Positions 40,991 through 50,174 of a DNA stretch of 64,000 nt are shown here, piece by piece. A program made the translations under genes and the position numbers. The DNA is from Burkholderia ambifaria AMMD (GTDB lineage: Bacteria; Pseudomonadota; Gammaproteobacteria; Burkholderiales; Burkholderiaceae). The DNA lies in contig NC_008391.1 in NCBI RefSeq assembly GCF_000203915.1, forward strand, positions 1,364,001-1,428,000. The letters are read 5' to 3'. Numbering within the stretch: position 1 is the first letter of the stretch; every line of letters starts with the position of its first letter. The notes under the pieces are model-generated. The model was not told the origin of the DNA and searched no databases. It worked only from the letters and a program-made list of their open reading frames with translations.

Positions 40991-41027
40991 CCACATTCAC
41001 GCGCTCCGGTCACACCAAACCAACGCG

Positions 41028-42182
41028 CTACACAACCCGCTCCAACGCACTGGAAAACCTCGCAACAGCCGCATCGACATCATGCAGTTTGTCGAGACCG
41101 AACAAGCCGATCCGGAAGGTCTTGAAATCCGCCGGCTCGTCGCATTGAAGCGGCACGCCGGCCGCGATCTGCACACCGACATCGGCGAATTTCTTGCCCG
41201 AGCGGATGTCGTCATCGTCCGTATAACTGACCACGACGCCCGGCGCCTCGAAGCCTGCGGCGGCAACGCTCCTGAACCCCTTCTCGGCCAGCAACGCACG
41301 AACCCGCGTGCCGAGTTCGAGCTGCTCCGCCCTCACCTTGTCGAAGCCGTATGCTTCGGTTTCCTTGATGACGTCGCGCAGCGTCGCGAGGCTGTCCGTA
41401 GGCATCGTCGCGTGATACGCGAAGCCGCCGTTCTCGTAGGCTTCCATGATCTGCAGCCACTTGCGCAGATCGCACGCGAAACTGGTGCTGGTCGTCGCAT
41501 CGATGCGCTCGCGAGCGAGCGGGCCAAGCATGACCAGCGCGCAACCCGGCGACGCGCTCCAGCCCTTTTGCGGCGCGCTGATCAGCACATCGACGCCGCT
41601 CTTCTCCATGTCGACCCAGATCGTGCCGGACGCGATGCAATCCAGTACGAACATGCCGCCGACCGCATGCACGGCATCGGCCACCGCGCGCAGATAGGCA
41701 TCGGGCAACATCATCCCCGATGCGGTCTCGACGTGCGCAGCGAAGACCAGATCGGGCTTGTGCTCGCGAATCGTCGCGACGACTTCGTCGATCGGAGCCG
41801 GTGCAAAGGCGGCTTGCCTGCCCGCTTCGACCGGGCGCGCTTTCAACACGATCTCTTCGGACGGAATGCTGCCCATGTCGAAAATCTGCGACCAGCGGTA
41901 ACTGAACCAACCGTTGCGGATGACCACGCACTTCTTGTTCGTCGCGAACTGCCGTGCCACGGCTTCCATGCCGAATGTGCCGCTGCCGGGGACGATGACG
42001 GCCGCCTTCGCGTTGTAGACTTTCTTCAGCGCGGCGGAAATATCGCGCATGACGCCCTGGAAGCGCTGCGACATGTGATTGATCGACCGGTCGGTGTACA
42101 CCACCGAATATTCGAGAAGCCCGTCGCGGTCGACATCGGGAAGTAATCCTGGCACGTTCGCCTCCGGTAAAGGTTGAGCCAT
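41028..42182 (-). CDS. Class-V PLP-dependent aminotransferase (alanine-glyoxylate / serine-glyoxylate type)
   Basis: Cytoplasmic PLP enzyme, 384 residues. The substrate/cofactor loop VPGSGTFGMEAVARQF is near residue 65, the PLP aspartate Asp181 is in GGMFVLDCIASGT and the Schiff-base lysine Lys206 is in ISAPQKGWSASPGCAL. HVETASGMMLP (about 150-160) matches the alanine-glyoxylate branch. It is alone, convergent with the low-GC patch and divergent from the SulP gene. The true amino donor is not known; glyoxylate is a likely acceptor. Confidence 0.85.
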   Translation of the reverse strand: MAQPLPEANVPGLLPDVDRDGLLEYSVVYTDRSINHMSQRFQGVMRDISAALKKVYNAKAAVIVPGSGTFGMEAVARQFATNKKCVVIRNGWFSYRWSQIFDMGSIPSEEIVLKARPVEAGRQAAFAPAPIDEVVATIREHKPDLVFAAHVETASGMMLPDAYLRAVADAVHAVGGMFVLDCIASGTIWVDMEKSGVDVLISAPQKGWSASPGCALVMLGPLARERIDATTSTSFACDLRKWLQIMEAYENGGFAYHATMPTDSLATLRDVIKETEAYGFDKVRAEQLELGTRVRALLAEKGFRSVAAAGFEAPGVVVSYTDDDDIRSGKKFADVGVQIAAGVPLQCDEPADFKTFRIGLFGLDKLHDVDAAVARFSSALERVV

Positions 42183-42482
42183 CTGGTGAGAGCGAGCGGT
42201 ATTCGTGACGCGATGCCTCCACGCCTGTGCAAATCCGCGTTTTTGATTCGACGACGACCGATTCTAACGAAAGCCGTCTGAGGCTTGGGATTTTGGTGTG
42301 TTGTGGTGCGTCATGAGCACGGCACGAGATCGATCGCCGATTGGCGCTCCCGTAAAGCCCGCGCCACGAAACGCAACATCGTGAAACCGCGCTTGCTCTC
42401 GGACGACACCGGAACCTAATCTTCAATGGCACAGGCGGAGGTGGCGAACGATTCCGCCCGGGTTTCCTGACACGCGATAAAC
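42183..42482. other. Divergent region between the aminotransferase and SulP genes
   Basis: Exactly 300 bases that must carry both promoters. No hairpin, repeat or small ORF with a ribosome site was seen. A GGCGGAGGTGG stretch at 42433-42442 lies upstream of the SulP start but 40 bases too far to serve as its ribosome site. Confidence 0.4.
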
Positions 42483-44255
42483 ATGAAAAGCCGTGCCCGC
42501 CCCCATTCGGTTCAATCGACTCGCCAGCCCGCTGCCGGCCGGCTGCGGTGGATCACCGGCCTCGCCGCGGTGCGCGGCTATCAATGGTCGTGGCTGCCGC
42601 ACGATCTGCTTGCGGGCGTCACGCTCAGCGCCGTGCTCGTGCCTGCCGGCATGGCGTACGCGAACGCAGCGGGGCTGCCCGCCGTCAGCGGCCTCTATGC
42701 ATCGTTTGCTGCGATGCTCGCGTATGCGCTCTTCGGCCCGAGCCGCATCCTCGTTCTCGGCCCCGACTCCGCGCTGGTCGCGTTGATCGCCGCAAGCATC
42801 GTGCCGCTCGCTCACGGCGATGCCACGCGCGGGCTGGCCCTTGCCGGGGCGCTTGCGATACTCGCGGGCGCCATCTGCATTGCGGTCGGCGCGCTCAGGC
42901 TCGGATTCGTCACCGAGCTGCTGTCGCTGCCCATCCGGCACGGTTTCCTGAACGGCATCATGCTGACGATCAGCATCGGACAGCTACCCAAGCTGCTGGG
43001 ATACCAAGGCCATGGCGAATCGTTCGTCGAGAAGGTGCGCGACGTGATCGATGGCATCGCGGCATCGAGGGTGAACGCGACATCGTTCGCACTCGGCGTC
43101 GCCGCGCTCGTGCTGATCCTCGTCTGTAAACGGCTCGGGCCCAAAGTGCCGGGCGTGCTGCTCGCCGTGGCGGGCGCGACGGCGGTAGTGATGTGGTTCG
43201 ATCTGTCGCGGCGCGCGGGCGTCGCGACCGTCGGCGCGGTCCCGCCAGGCCTGCCCGTGCCGCGCATCCCGAACGTGACGCTCGACGACTGGCTGCATCT
43301 CGCGGGCAGCGCGGCGGCGATCGCGCTCGTTTCGTTCACGGATATCAGCGTGCTGTCACGCACCTACGAATTGCGCAACGACACCAGCGTTGACCGGAAT
43401 CACGAATGCGTCGCGCTCGGGCTGTCGAACATCGCCGCTGGGCTGGTGCAGGGGTTCGCGGTGAGCGCGAGCGGCTCGCGCACGCCGGTCGCGGAGGCGG
43501 CGGGCGCGAAGACGCAGGCGACGGGCGTGGTGGCGGCCGCCGTCGTCGCCGCACTGCTCCTGTTCGCGCCACGCGCGCTGTCGCACACGCCGCAATCCGC
43601 GCTGGCTGCGGTCGTGATTGCCGCATGCGTGAACATGATCGAGGTGCGGGGCGTGATGCGGCTTTATCGTCTGCGCAAAAGCGAGTTCGTGCTGGCGTTG
43701 GTGTGCTTCGTCGGCGTTGCGGTCCTGGGTGTCGTGAACGGCATCGCACTGGCGCTGCTGCTCACCGTGCTGTCGTTTCTATGGCGTGCGTGGCGGCCTT
43801 ACGACGCCGTGCTCGGGCGCGTCGACGGCATGAAGGGTTATCACGACGTGTCGCGCCATCCGGAAGCGCGGCGCGTGCCCGGGCTCGTGCTGCTGCGCTG
43901 GGATGCGCCGCTTTTTTTCGCGAACGGAGAGATCTTTCGTGAGCGCGTGCTGCGCGCCGTCGACGAATCGCCGCAGCCCGCGCGCTGGATCGTCATCGCG
44001 GCGGAGCCCGTGACCGATATCGACCTGACCGCCGCCGATGTGCTCGAACGGCTGCATGGCGAACTGGCGGCGCGGCAGGTCAAGCTGGTCTTCGCGGAGC
44101 TGAAAGGCCCCGTCAAAGACAGCCTCAAGCATTACGGGATGTTTGGCATGTTCGGCGAAAGCAACTTCTTTCCGACGGTTGGGGAGGCGGTCAGCGGCTA
44201 TCTGAAAACGCATCGGGTGGAGTGGCACGACTGGGAAGACGAAGCATCGGGTTGA
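42483..44255 (+). CDS. SulP-family inorganic anion transporter with STAS domain
   Basis: Inner-membrane transporter, 590 residues. The membrane domain (about 1-430, 10-14 helices) has LLAGVTLSAVLVPAGMAYANAAGLPAVSGLYASF and SLPIRHGFLNGIMLTISIGQLPKLLG, the sulphate-transporter signature region. A cytosolic STAS domain follows (about 445-570), with GLVLLRWDAPLFFANGEIF and DIDLTAADVLERLHGELAARQVKLVFAELKG. The ligand may be sulphate, bicarbonate or a dicarboxylate. The next gene starts 143 bases downstream in the same direction. Confidence 0.9.
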   Translation: MKSRARPHSVQSTRQPAAGRLRWITGLAAVRGYQWSWLPHDLLAGVTLSAVLVPAGMAYANAAGLPAVSGLYASFAAMLAYALFGPSRILVLGPDSALVALIAASIVPLAHGDATRGLALAGALAILAGAICIAVGALRLGFVTELLSLPIRHGFLNGIMLTISIGQLPKLLGYQGHGESFVEKVRDVIDGIAASRVNATSFALGVAALVLILVCKRLGPKVPGVLLAVAGATAVVMWFDLSRRAGVATVGAVPPGLPVPRIPNVTLDDWLHLAGSAAAIALVSFTDISVLSRTYELRNDTSVDRNHECVALGLSNIAAGLVQGFAVSASGSRTPVAEAAGAKTQATGVVAAAVVAALLLFAPRALSHTPQSALAAVVIAACVNMIEVRGVMRLYRLRKSEFVLALVCFVGVAVLGVVNGIALALLLTVLSFLWRAWRPYDAVLGRVDGMKGYHDVSRHPEARRVPGLVLLRWDAPLFFANGEIFRERVLRAVDESPQPARWIVIAAEPVTDIDLTAADVLERLHGELAARQVKLVFAELKGPVKDSLKHYGMFGMFGESNFFPTVGEAVSGYLKTHRVEWHDWEDEASG

Positions 44256-44398
44256 AAACGGATCGCCCGGCCGGAGCGCCGTATCCGGGCCTCCGCCAGT
44301 GACAGCACACGCTTAAAACGCAAAAGGGACGATTCAGCGCGGGAACTCGCGTGCGCTGCGGTGTAGTCTGATAGTCAGGTGCCACATCGGAGAGCGAT

Positions 44399-45925
44399 AT
44401 GGAACGGGAGTTGAAGCTACGGGTTTCCGTCAAGGATCTCGACAAGTTGCGACGCGCACCGTTGCTCGCGCAATCAAGCAGCGCCCACGCGCCTCAGCTG
44501 CTGAAGAGCACGTACTTCGATACATCCGCGCTGGCATTTCACGCGTGCGGCGCGTCTCTGCGGGTACGCGCGGTCGGCAAACAGCGAATTCAGACGTTGA
44601 AGCTGGAAGGATCGGTGCAGGCCGGCTTGTTTGACCGCGATGAGTTCGAGATGCCCGTCGATGGCGACCTCCCCGATCTGGCGCGGCTGCGGAATCGACT
44701 GCCCGCTGACAGCGACTGCGGCAGGCTGCTTCGCGACGTGGCCACGGCGGCCCGGATCGAGCCCGTATTCGTCACGCGAATCAGGCGTTCGGTTTTACCG
44801 CTGCGCTTGCCGTCCGGCGACGAAGTCGAGGTGGCGCTCGACAAAGGGACCGTGGAGGCGGAGTCGAATTCGGTGCCGATCGCCGCTGTCGAACTCGAGC
44901 TGAAACGGGGCCGCCCTGAAAGCCTGTACGGCGTCGCACTGGAATTGCTGGAGATCGTGCCGTTGTGCATCGATCGCGAGAGCAAGGCCGATCTCGGCTA
45001 CGGACTGCTGGTGGCCGAGCACCGTCCACCCGTCAAGGCGCAACCGTTACAACTGAAGAAAAGCGATTCGATCGAAGACGCCTTCTGCCAAATCGCGCGC
45101 AACTGTCTGGATCAGGTCCACGCCAACGAGCGTGGCGTCGAGTCCGGCCACGATCCGTCGTGCGTCCATCAGATGCGTGTGGGGCTTCGCCGTTTGCGCT
45201 CGGCGCTCGACCTGTTCGCGAAAGTGATCCCCGCGTATCCCGGCCTCGACGACGAGCTGCGCTGGATCGCCGCCGAACTGGGCGCCGCGCGTGACTGGGA
45301 GGTGCTGGCGGGTACGACGCTCGACCATGCCGGTACGAACGGCATTCCGGACGAGATGCATTCGGTGCGCGAAGCGTGCGAGCACATTGCCGTCGAGAAC
45401 CGGCAACGCGCGGCCGCGGCGGTCGGGTCGGTTCGCTACACGCGGCTCGCGTTGCAGCTCGCGTCATGGTTGAGCCGAAAGGGCTGGCGACAGGAGATGT
45501 CCGACGAACAGCGCGCCGCGATCATGCAGCCGGCCAAGCCGTTTGCCGCCGATGTTCTGCGTCGTCGGCACCGGAAACTGATCAAGCGCGGCAAGCGGCT
45601 GGCCGATCTGGACGATCACCGCCGCCACCGTGCCCGCATCGCGGCGAAGAAGGTTCGATACGCGACCGAATTCTTCGCGTCGCTGTGCCGCAAGCGGGCC
45701 GTCCGCTCGTATGTCGATGCGCTGACCGCGCTTCAGGACGATCTGGGCTGGCGTAACGATGCCGTTGTCGCGGACAAGCTTCTCAAGGCGCTGCCCGATA
45801 CGTCGCCTGACGCCGCGCCGGGCGCGGGCTTCGCGCGCGGCTTTCTGGCCGCGCGCGCCGCGGCCGATCATCAGACCTTGAAGAAGCTGTGGAGCCGCTT
45901 CAAACGTCTGCCGCCACCGCACTGA
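44399..45925 (+). CDS. CYTH and CHAD domain-containing protein
   Basis: Cytoplasmic protein, 508 residues, start at 44399 with GGAG upstream. The N-terminal CYTH domain begins with the ExExK signature MERELKLRV (Glu2, Glu4, Lys6) and has LKSTYFDTSALAFHACGASLRVR, fitting a triphosphate tunnel enzyme. The C-terminal CHAD domain (about 225-500) has CVHQMRVGLRRLRSALDLF, RHRKLIKRGKRLADL and HRARIAAKKVRYATEFF, a histidine-rich helical polyphosphate-binding module. Such proteins are linked to inorganic polyphosphate handling, with triphosphatase activity likely. No partner gene is clear. Confidence 0.9.
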   Translation: MERELKLRVSVKDLDKLRRAPLLAQSSSAHAPQLLKSTYFDTSALAFHACGASLRVRAVGKQRIQTLKLEGSVQAGLFDRDEFEMPVDGDLPDLARLRNRLPADSDCGRLLRDVATAARIEPVFVTRIRRSVLPLRLPSGDEVEVALDKGTVEAESNSVPIAAVELELKRGRPESLYGVALELLEIVPLCIDRESKADLGYGLLVAEHRPPVKAQPLQLKKSDSIEDAFCQIARNCLDQVHANERGVESGHDPSCVHQMRVGLRRLRSALDLFAKVIPAYPGLDDELRWIAAELGAARDWEVLAGTTLDHAGTNGIPDEMHSVREACEHIAVENRQRAAAAVGSVRYTRLALQLASWLSRKGWRQEMSDEQRAAIMQPAKPFAADVLRRRHRKLIKRGKRLADLDDHRRHRARIAAKKVRYATEFFASLCRKRAVRSYVDALTALQDDLGWRNDAVVADKLLKALPDTSPDAAPGAGFARGFLAARAAADHQTLKKLWSRFKRLPPPH

Positions 45926-45953
45926 ATCGGCACGACGCTATCACCGCGCACAA

Positions 45954-46502
45954 TCAGTATCGTTCGGACACACCGTCGATCCCGCGCGCCTGCAGCGCGC
46001 GAACCAGCCCGGCACGCACCGTCGCGACGTCGGAAAACGCCGGCCGTCGATGCGCGGCGACTTCGGCTGCCGTATAAGGCTTGAAATCGCGCGGCAGCGC
46101 GTCGCGGTTCATCGTCGTGAGCACCCAGTTGAGCACGTCGGCGAGATCCTGGTCCGACAGCGCCGAATTCGACGCACCCGGCACGCGCATCACGTACTCG
46201 CGCCCCGCCGGCAGATGCGTGAAATAACCGAGCGAGTTCGCAAGCGGCGGCACCTTGCCCGGAATGCCGCCACCCGTCGCCGTGTGGCAGCCCATGCAGT
46301 TGAGCACCCAGTGCTGTCGCGCGAGCGTCGCGTCGGCCGCGCCGTCGGCATGGGCGGGGATCGCGATCGCACACGCGGTGGCCGCGACCATCGTCGGCAA
46401 CGAAAACAGACGGCGTGCGATGAACACCCCGCTCCGCCATGCCGCCGCACGCGGGCCGCCACGCACCACCCCGCCACGCCGCCGAATGCACCGGGCATTC
46501 AC
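45954..46502 (-). CDS. Periplasmic monohaem cytochrome c, amine dehydrogenase operon
   Basis: Exported c-type cytochrome, 182 residues from a GTG start at 46502 that overlaps the previous stop (GTGA). An N-terminal basic and hydrophobic stretch (FSLPTMVAATACAIAIPAHA, about 33-52) is the export signal. The haem site CMGCH is at residues 69-73, followed by GIPGKVPPLANSLGYF. LSDQDLADVLNWVLTTMN resembles class I cytochrome helices. It is the last gene of the operon and may pass electrons from the dehydrogenase onwards. Confidence 0.8.
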   Translation of the reverse strand: MNARCIRRRGGVVRGGPRAAAWRSGVFIARRLFSLPTMVAATACAIAIPAHADGAADATLARQHWVLNCMGCHTATGGGIPGKVPPLANSLGYFTHLPAGREYVMRVPGASNSALSDQDLADVLNWVLTTMNRDALPRDFKPYTAAEVAAHRRPAFSDVATVRAGLVRALQARGIDGVSERY

Positions 46503-46999
46503 AGCCCCAGCCCCTTCGTCACGACCGCACGTTGCGCGTGAACGGCCGTGCCGTCCATCTCCTTCGCGCGCGCCGCGCGAATGTCGGCCGCCGTGAACGG
46601 CTTCGCGTCGCCATGCTTGTCGTTGAGATCGAACACGACGTAGTTCAGCACGTTCGCGATATCGTCATCGCTCGCGCTCGCGAACGACGGCATCTTGAAG
46701 TTGTAGCGCTTGTCGTGCACCGTGATCTCGCCGAACATCCCGTGCAACAGCGTCGCGACGAGTTGCGCGCGGCCCGCGTCGGCCGTCGCGTACTTGCCGG
46801 GATACTCGGTCAGCGGCGGCGCGAGGCCATCCTGTCCCTTGCCGCCGGCCTGGTGGCACACCGCGCACTGCGCGTCGAACAGGCTCTTGCCCGCCGGGTA
46901 ATGGACGGCCTGCTGCGCACCGGCAAAACCGGGCAGCGCAACACCCGCAACAGCCGCCACGCACGCGACAACGATCTTTCCCGCTTGCTTCACTTTCAT
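46499..46999 (-). CDS. Periplasmic monohaem cytochrome c, amine dehydrogenase operon
   Basis: Exported c-type cytochrome, 166 residues. The start at 46999 overlaps the stop of the small subunit gene (ATGA). The signal peptide MKVKQAGKIVVACVAAVAGVALPGFAGA precedes QQAVHYPAGKSLFDAQCAVCHQAGG, with the haem motif CAVCH at residues 45-49. FKMPSFASASDDDIANVLNYVVF offers the methionine ligand. A monohaem cytochrome is known downstream of the aromatic amine dehydrogenase genes in Alcaligenes faecalis. It is a probable electron carrier for the enzyme. Confidence 0.83.
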   Translation of the reverse strand: MKVKQAGKIVVACVAAVAGVALPGFAGAQQAVHYPAGKSLFDAQCAVCHQAGGKGQDGLAPPLTEYPGKYATADAGRAQLVATLLHGMFGEITVHDKRYNFKMPSFASASDDDIANVLNYVVFDLNDKHGDAKPFTAADIRAARAKEMDGTAVHAQRAVVTKGLGL

Positions 47000-47541
47000 T
47001 GTTTTGCCGCCCCCAGCAGGACCGAAACCGAACAGTGGTAATTCGAATTGCCGTTCGCCATGCACCAGTTGATGTCGTTGTTCAACGACAGCTTGTACAG
47101 CGGCTTCTCGCGCTCGTTGCGGTTGCAGAAGCACTTGCCGCACGACGTCTTGCCGCAGCAGTCGTTGTACGACACGATGTAGTCCGAACCATCGTGCGGA
47201 TTTCGGCACGTTCCGATCCACGTGATCGGCGACGGCGTCGTGCCCGGCGGGCAGCTGCTCGACGTGCCGCCGCAGCAACTGCACAGCCAGCCGTCGATCG
47301 CGCAGTACTTCCAGTAATCGCAGCTCGTCGGATCGTCGCTCGCGCCCGACGCAGCGGCGCCGGAAGCTGCCGACGCGCCCGATGCCGCATCGGCCGCATA
47401 CGCGGTGCGATCGACGGGCAGCAGCGGCAGCATCGCCGAGCCCACCAGCACCTTGCCGAGCTTCGCCATCGCGCTGCGTCGCGAACTGTGCTGCGCGACG
47501 CCGCGCGCCGATCGTTCGAACCATGAATCAAACAGGCCCAT
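46996..47541 (-). CDS. aauA: Amine dehydrogenase light (TTQ) subunit, aromatic/methylamine type
   Basis: Catalytic small subunit carrying the tryptophan tryptophylquinone cofactor, 181 residues. A twin-arginine-like leader (SSRRSAMAKLGKVLVGSAMLPLLP) exports the protein folded. By alignment of conserved blocks with the Paracoccus enzyme, the cofactor tryptophans are Trp108 (SPITWIGTC) and Trp159 (NNDINWC). The conserved aspartates are Asp83 (AIDGW) and Asp127 (YNDCCG). The many cysteines (CDYWKYC, CSCCGG, NDCCG, CGKCFC) form the disulphide lattice. The gene order B-E-D-A followed by a cytochrome resembles the aau rather than the mau cluster, so aromatic amines such as tyramine are favoured over methylamine. 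Confidence 0.9.
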   Translation of the reverse strand: MGLFDSWFERSARGVAQHSSRRSAMAKLGKVLVGSAMLPLLPVDRTAYAADAASGASAASGAAASGASDDPTSCDYWKYCAIDGWLCSCCGGTSSSCPPGTTPSPITWIGTCRNPHDGSDYIVSYNDCCGKTSCGKCFCNRNEREKPLYKLSLNNDINWCMANGNSNYHCSVSVLLGAAKQ

Positions 47542-47580
47542 GGGGTTGTTCTCCGTTGACGTTGAAAGAGGGTCGGCCGA

Positions 47581-48216
47581 TCACGCGTGCTGCGCGTGTT
47601 CTTCGTGACCGCCGTGGTCGTGATCGCCATGGACGAACTGCTGTAGCGATGCGACGCCCCGCTCCTTCGCTTCGAACAGGCTCTCGAGATGCTCGCGCGT
47701 GTTGACGAGCCCCTTCGCACGCACGGTGCCGGTGTCGTCGAGCAGCACTGCGTACGGTAGCTTGCCGATCTGATACGCGAGGCCGAGCTCCTGCGACAGC
47801 ACGTACGGGAAGCGCGCGAGGCCGTGCTTCTGCGCGAAGCGTGTGTGTTCGTCGAGTTCGCCGTCGCTCGCGAGCACGATGTTCACCGGCGTCGATTCGC
47901 TCGCCTGCAGCGACGGCAACAGCGGCAGCAGCTTCTTGCAGACCGGGCACGTCGGCGACAGGAAGAACAGCAGCGTCGCCTTGCCCGCCGCGTCGATGCC
48001 GCCGACCTTGATCCGCGAACCGCGAATGTCGGTCAGCTCGAACGTCGGCGCGATCGCGCCGACCGCCGGGCCCTTGTCGATCATCAATGCGCCGGCCGGC
48101 ATGATGCGTTCGTACAGGATGCCGATCTGGCGCACGAGCGCGAGGCAGATCGCGCCGAGCGCGAGGACGGCGATCCACAACAACGCGGTGGAAACGGTGA
48201 GAGCGGTTTGCATCAT
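47581..48216 (-). CDS. aauD: Amine dehydrogenase maturation protein MauD/AauD
   Basis: Membrane-anchored thioredoxin-like protein, 211 residues. The start at 48216 overlaps the stop of the E gene (ATGA); a second ATG follows directly. One N-terminal helix (ALTVSTALLWIAVLALGAICLALV) anchors the protein. The active site CPVCKK sits in FFLSPTCPVCKKLLPLLP near residue 100. A histidine-rich tail (HGDHDHGGHEEHAQHA) is notable. It is needed to form the disulphides of the TTQ subunit, which is encoded 39 bases downstream. Confidence 0.9.
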   Translation of the reverse strand: MMQTALTVSTALLWIAVLALGAICLALVRQIGILYERIMPAGALMIDKGPAVGAIAPTFELTDIRGSRIKVGGIDAAGKATLLFFLSPTCPVCKKLLPLLPSLQASESTPVNIVLASDGELDEHTRFAQKHGLARFPYVLSQELGLAYQIGKLPYAVLLDDTGTVRAKGLVNTREHLESLFEAKERGVASLQQFVHGDHDHGGHEEHAQHA

Positions 48217-48767
48217 GAATTCCTCAGATGTGAAAGGCGCGGGATGTTGGCGAGCAGCACGTCGACGGTGAGCAGCGCGCATACGATCAGCAGCACGGAA
48301 GAGAACAGCGTCAGGTAGTCGAACCACACGATCGCGCGGCCGCCCGGCTCGACGAGTGCGGTCGCGGCCAGCGCGACGAGCAGCAGCACGCGCGCGACAT
48401 GCAGCCAGCCGATGCCGCGCGGCGCATCCGCGCGCGCGGCGGCAAAGCCGGAACACCCGCAGTCGATGTCGGTGTGGCCGCGCAGGATGTTGATCGTCAT
48501 GCCGGCAGCGAACACGAGCAGCAACGCGATCAGGCCGAGCGCGCCGATCATGCGCGTATCGGGAAACAGCAGCGCCGCGGCGCAGGCGGCTTCCGCGAGC
48601 GGAATCGCGAATGCCGCGGGTGCGCTGAGCGCATCGGGCAGCAGGCGATAGCCGGCGAGCGCTTGCCGGAACGCCGCGGGCCGGCGCATCTTCGCGAACG
48701 CGCCGAGCAGCACGACGACGGCCGCGCCGGCTTGCGCGCTGGTGGCGAGTACGGGATCGAGCGTCAT
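48213..48767 (-). CDS. aauE: Amine dehydrogenase maturation membrane protein MauE/AauE
   Basis: Integral membrane protein, 184 residues with four or five helices. The family pattern LLGAFAKMRRPAAFRQALAGYRLLPD, PLAEAACAAALLFPDTR and INILRGHTDIDCGCSGF is clear. The C-G-C cysteines in DCGCSG resemble DsbB/DoxX-like redox proteins. MauE acts with MauD in folding the small subunit. It is seven bases downstream of the large subunit gene and overlaps the D gene. Confidence 0.88.
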   Translation of the reverse strand: MTLDPVLATSAQAGAAVVVLLGAFAKMRRPAAFRQALAGYRLLPDALSAPAAFAIPLAEAACAAALLFPDTRMIGALGLIALLLVFAAGMTINILRGHTDIDCGCSGFAAARADAPRGIGWLHVARVLLLVALAATALVEPGGRAIVWFDYLTLFSSVLLIVCALLTVDVLLANIPRLSHLRNS

Positions 48768-48774
48768 CGCGGCC

Positions 48775-49932
48775 TCACGGGTTCACGAGCAGCGTCGACG
48801 TACTGCCGATCTGCTTCTCGACGTGCTGCCGCTTGCCGGTGCGCGCGTCCATCACGACGAGGTCGGACGTGCCCGTCAGCCCGTAGAACAACGGCTTGTC
48901 GTCCTCGCTGACCTGGATCGACACGAGCGGATCGACCTTCTGCTGCGCGAGATCCCAGCGCGCGACCCGCTGTTTCGTCTTCAGGTCGTAGACCCACACC
49001 TGCGTGCCCGGATCCTTGTGCGTGCCGTCGCCGCCCTTGTGCATCAGCACGTAGTAGCGGTGCTGCTTCACCTGCACGGCCGTCTGCTGCATGCCGCCCG
49101 GGCGCCAGCCTTCGGCGCGCTCGGCGTCGGTCAGCAGCGACCACGGCTTGCCGAACGCCGGCTTGTCGCCGCTGAAATCGGCGCTGCGCACGTTGCCGTG
49201 ATACGTCGTGAACAGATAGCCACCGTTGTAGCGCGACGCGTTGATGAAGGCCGGATCGTTGTCGACGTCGATGAACGCATCGGACATCGTGCGCTTCACC
49301 TCCTTGCCGTTCGCATCGAGCGTGACGGTCAGCGCCTTGCCGCTTTCGCACAGCGCGGTGAAGCGGTCGTTCCCCGACGGATACGCGAGCACGCATGCCG
49401 CGGTGTCGATCTCCGACAGCACCTTCTTCGCCACGGCGTCGATCACCGTCACCGACGCGGCCGGCGTGATGTTCGCGACGTACAGCCGCTTGCCGTCCGC
49501 GCTGAACGCCGTGTTGTACGGCGACGGCACGTGCTGCCCATGCTTCGCCGGAATCACGATCTCGCCAGTGTGATCGAGCGTTGTGTTGTCGGTCATCTCG
49601 ACGACGTCGGTGCGCGTGCCGTGCGAGCCGCGCGAGAAATAGGTCGTCGCGATGAAGCTCGTCTTGTGGTCGGGCGAGATCGCGAGGCCGGGCGCGAAGC
49701 CGCCGTCGATCTGGCCGAGCAGCTTCTTCGCGTCGGCGTCATACACGTAGATGCGCCCGTCGGTCATCGTCGGCATCGCGATGTCGACGACGTACACCTC
49801 ATGCGGATGCCACGACGGCATCTTTTGCACGACGAGTTCCTCGGGCTTTTCCGTCGCGCTCGCGCTGCCGGCCCACGCCGCCGCGAACGCCAGCGTCGCC
49901 GCGCAAACCGCGGTGCGTCGCCTTGCTCTCAT
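48775..49932 (-). CDS. aauB: Amine dehydrogenase large subunit (aromatic/methylamine type)
   Basis: Periplasmic beta-propeller subunit, 385 residues. The start at 49932 has GGAGG four bases upstream and gives a signal peptide MRARRRTAVCAATLAFAAAWAGSASA. Propeller motifs are VYVVDIAMPTMTDGRIYVYDADAKKLLG, FIATTYFSRGSHGTRTDVVE, GKRLYVANITPAASVTVID and PLFYGLTGTSDLVVMDARTG. It supports the catalytic small subunit in an alpha2-beta2 enzyme that oxidises primary amines to aldehydes in the periplasm. It is the first gene of the B-E-D-A operon and divergent from an AraC regulator. Confidence 0.92.
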   Translation of the reverse strand: MRARRRTAVCAATLAFAAAWAGSASATEKPEELVVQKMPSWHPHEVYVVDIAMPTMTDGRIYVYDADAKKLLGQIDGGFAPGLAISPDHKTSFIATTYFSRGSHGTRTDVVEMTDNTTLDHTGEIVIPAKHGQHVPSPYNTAFSADGKRLYVANITPAASVTVIDAVAKKVLSEIDTAACVLAYPSGNDRFTALCESGKALTVTLDANGKEVKRTMSDAFIDVDNDPAFINASRYNGGYLFTTYHGNVRSADFSGDKPAFGKPWSLLTDAERAEGWRPGGMQQTAVQVKQHRYYVLMHKGGDGTHKDPGTQVWVYDLKTKQRVARWDLAQQKVDPLVSIQVSEDDKPLFYGLTGTSDLVVMDARTGKRQHVEKQIGSTSTLLVNP

Positions 49933-50174
49933 GTCGCCTCCAATTGGGGATTCACGTTATGTGGGGCGACTGTAGTTCGACAATAAACCGGTTCAGCACC
50001 CGGACCGGCAACGCGTGCGTGCCGATTCGGGACATTGGAAAACCGCCTGAAAGGCACCGGGTGTCGACACCTTCCGGCCCCTCAAAAACCCCCGGCCAAA
50101 TAGCGCTCGCCCGTATTGCGCCGACCATTTGGCCGGTTTAATCTTGCGCGGTCCGAACGACCACCGGAGGCGCC

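Noticed and set aside
49990..50040. Possible sigma-54 promoter upstream of aauB (GGCAC...TTGC)
   Set aside because: The GG to GC spacing is 12 bases, not the required 10.
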